A stretch of 5,520 bases of DNA from Lachnospiraceae bacterium. GTDB lineage: Bacteria > Bacillota > Clostridia > Lachnospirales > Lachnospiraceae. This document shows, piece by piece, positions 4,974-5,520 of this stretch. Made by a program: the position numbers and the translations under genes. Below the pieces are notes generated by a model, which was not told the origin of the DNA, ran no database searches, and was given only the letters and a program-made list of their open reading frames with translations. Location of the stretch: contig JAFSWJ010000358.1 in the NCBI GenBank assembly GCA_017444545.1, positions 1 through 5,520 of the forward strand, in the 5' to 3' direction. Every line of letters starts with the position of its first letter. The stretch's first letter is position 1.

Positions 4974-5520
4974 ATGGGCTGGTTTCTGAGCATTGTTCTT
5001 ATTATCATAGGATGCATCTCGGCGGTTTACGGCATCAGGTTTTGCAGGGTCGAAAAGAACGCCGGATCATTTCGCATAACCATGCTCCTTTTGGGGCTTT
5101 CCGCGGGACTGTGGCAGGTCGGCTACGGTCTCATCGGTGTTTGCGCGGATTTTGCCATGTGTGCGCATCTGCGCCGCCTCGGGCTTCTCGGAGTGACGGT
5201 TTATCCCATAATAGAAACGGGGCTTGCTCTTGAGAGGGCAGGGATAAAAAAGCGGGTACGGACGGTCGTCATGACCCTGATCTGCATCTACGGCCTGATC
5301 GACTGGATAATGATCTCGATGCCCTGGGTGGACGGCTTCATCAGGATGAAGAACTGGACCTGCTTTTACGCCAATGACTGCTTTGAGAGATCCTTTCATA
5401 ATGTCTATACGGCGGTGGTGTTCTTTGCCGCGCTGACGGGCTGGTGCCTGTGGTACAGGAGAGTTCGGTTTAAAAGAGAAAAGAGGCTTCTGTACGGTAT
5501 CCTTCTGGCAAATCTTGCAA
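4974..5520 (+). CDS. multi-pass membrane protein, possible 7TM sensor domain (C-terminus outside window)
   Basis: An open frame of 182 codons with no stop runs off the right edge. It starts 5 nt after the HD-GYP stop, with AAAGG (4961-4965) as ribosome binding site inside the upstream gene's end. Hydrophobic segments lie at about residues 3-21, 35-57, 68-86, 95-117, 143-161 and from 171 onward. Short, mostly basic loops include RFCRVEK, ERAGIKKRVR and YRRVRFKREKR. The loop at about 118-142 holds two cysteines (C130, C136) and is probably external. At least six membrane spans are present before any soluble domain appears. This layout recalls the N-terminal 7TM sensor regions of histidine kinases and diguanylate cyclases, and the location beside Hpt and HD-GYP-receiver genes supports a signalling role. 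The output domain is not visible, so kinase or GGDEF identity is a guess. Confidence 0.85.
   Translation, partial: MGWFLSIVLIIIGCISAVYGIRFCRVEKNAGSFRITMLLLGLSAGLWQVGYGLIGVCADFAMCAHLRRLGLLGVTVYPIIETGLALERAGIKKRVRTVVMTLICIYGLIDWIMISMPWVDGFIRMKNWTCFYANDCFERSFHNVYTAVVFFAALTGWCLWYRRVRFKREKRLLYGILLANLA

Noticed and set aside
4958..5233. 91-residue plus-strand frame at the start of the last gene
   Set aside because: It is out of frame with the hydrophobic 182-codon frame from 4974 that stays open to the window end; its translation is basic and featureless.

Overview
The window looks like chromosomal DNA from an anaerobic Firmicute, most likely a Clostridia/Lachnospiraceae-type bacterium. This is inferred from the strong AGGAGG-type ribosome binding sites, sigma-A promoters with 17-bp spacers, frequent AGG/AGA arginine codons, moderate GC content and a Butyrivibrio-like c-di-GMP signalling gene set. 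No rRNA, tRNA, CRISPR or transposase gene is visible.

Left part, minus strand (1-1110): the 5' end of an FAD-dependent phytoene-desaturase-like oxidoreductase lies downstream of a TetR-family repressor gene. Upstream of tetR is a near-consensus promoter (TTGACA, 17 bp, TATATT). A perfect 10-bp-arm inverted repeat sits where transcription should begin, which fits an autoregulated TetR-oxidoreductase unit.

Divergent control region (about 972-1346): this holds the tetR promoter and operator, a run of six closely spaced G-tracts (candidate G-quadruplex), an inverted pair of REP-like palindromes, and a promoter (TTGACT, 17 bp, TAATAT) for the rightward genes.

Middle, plus strand (1347-2710): a GNAT acetyltransferase gene overlaps an AEC-family (auxin efflux carrier) permease gene by 4 nt.

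Intergenic repeat cluster (2711-2902): this holds several more members of the same REP-like palindrome family, including a 40-nt copy 37/40 identical to the one upstream of the GNAT gene. The last hairpin ends 4 nt before the Shine-Dalgarno sequence of the next gene.

Right part, plus strand (2903-5520): three tightly packed signalling genes. They encode an Hpt phosphotransfer protein, an HD-GYP c-di-GMP phosphodiesterase with a C-terminal receiver domain, and the N-terminal half of a multi-pass membrane protein that runs off the window. The last may be a 7TM-type sensor kinase or cyclase. Together they look like a phosphorelay controlling c-di-GMP breakdown. The receiver at the C-terminus of the HD-GYP protein and the unseen C-terminal half of the membrane protein are the most interesting open points.
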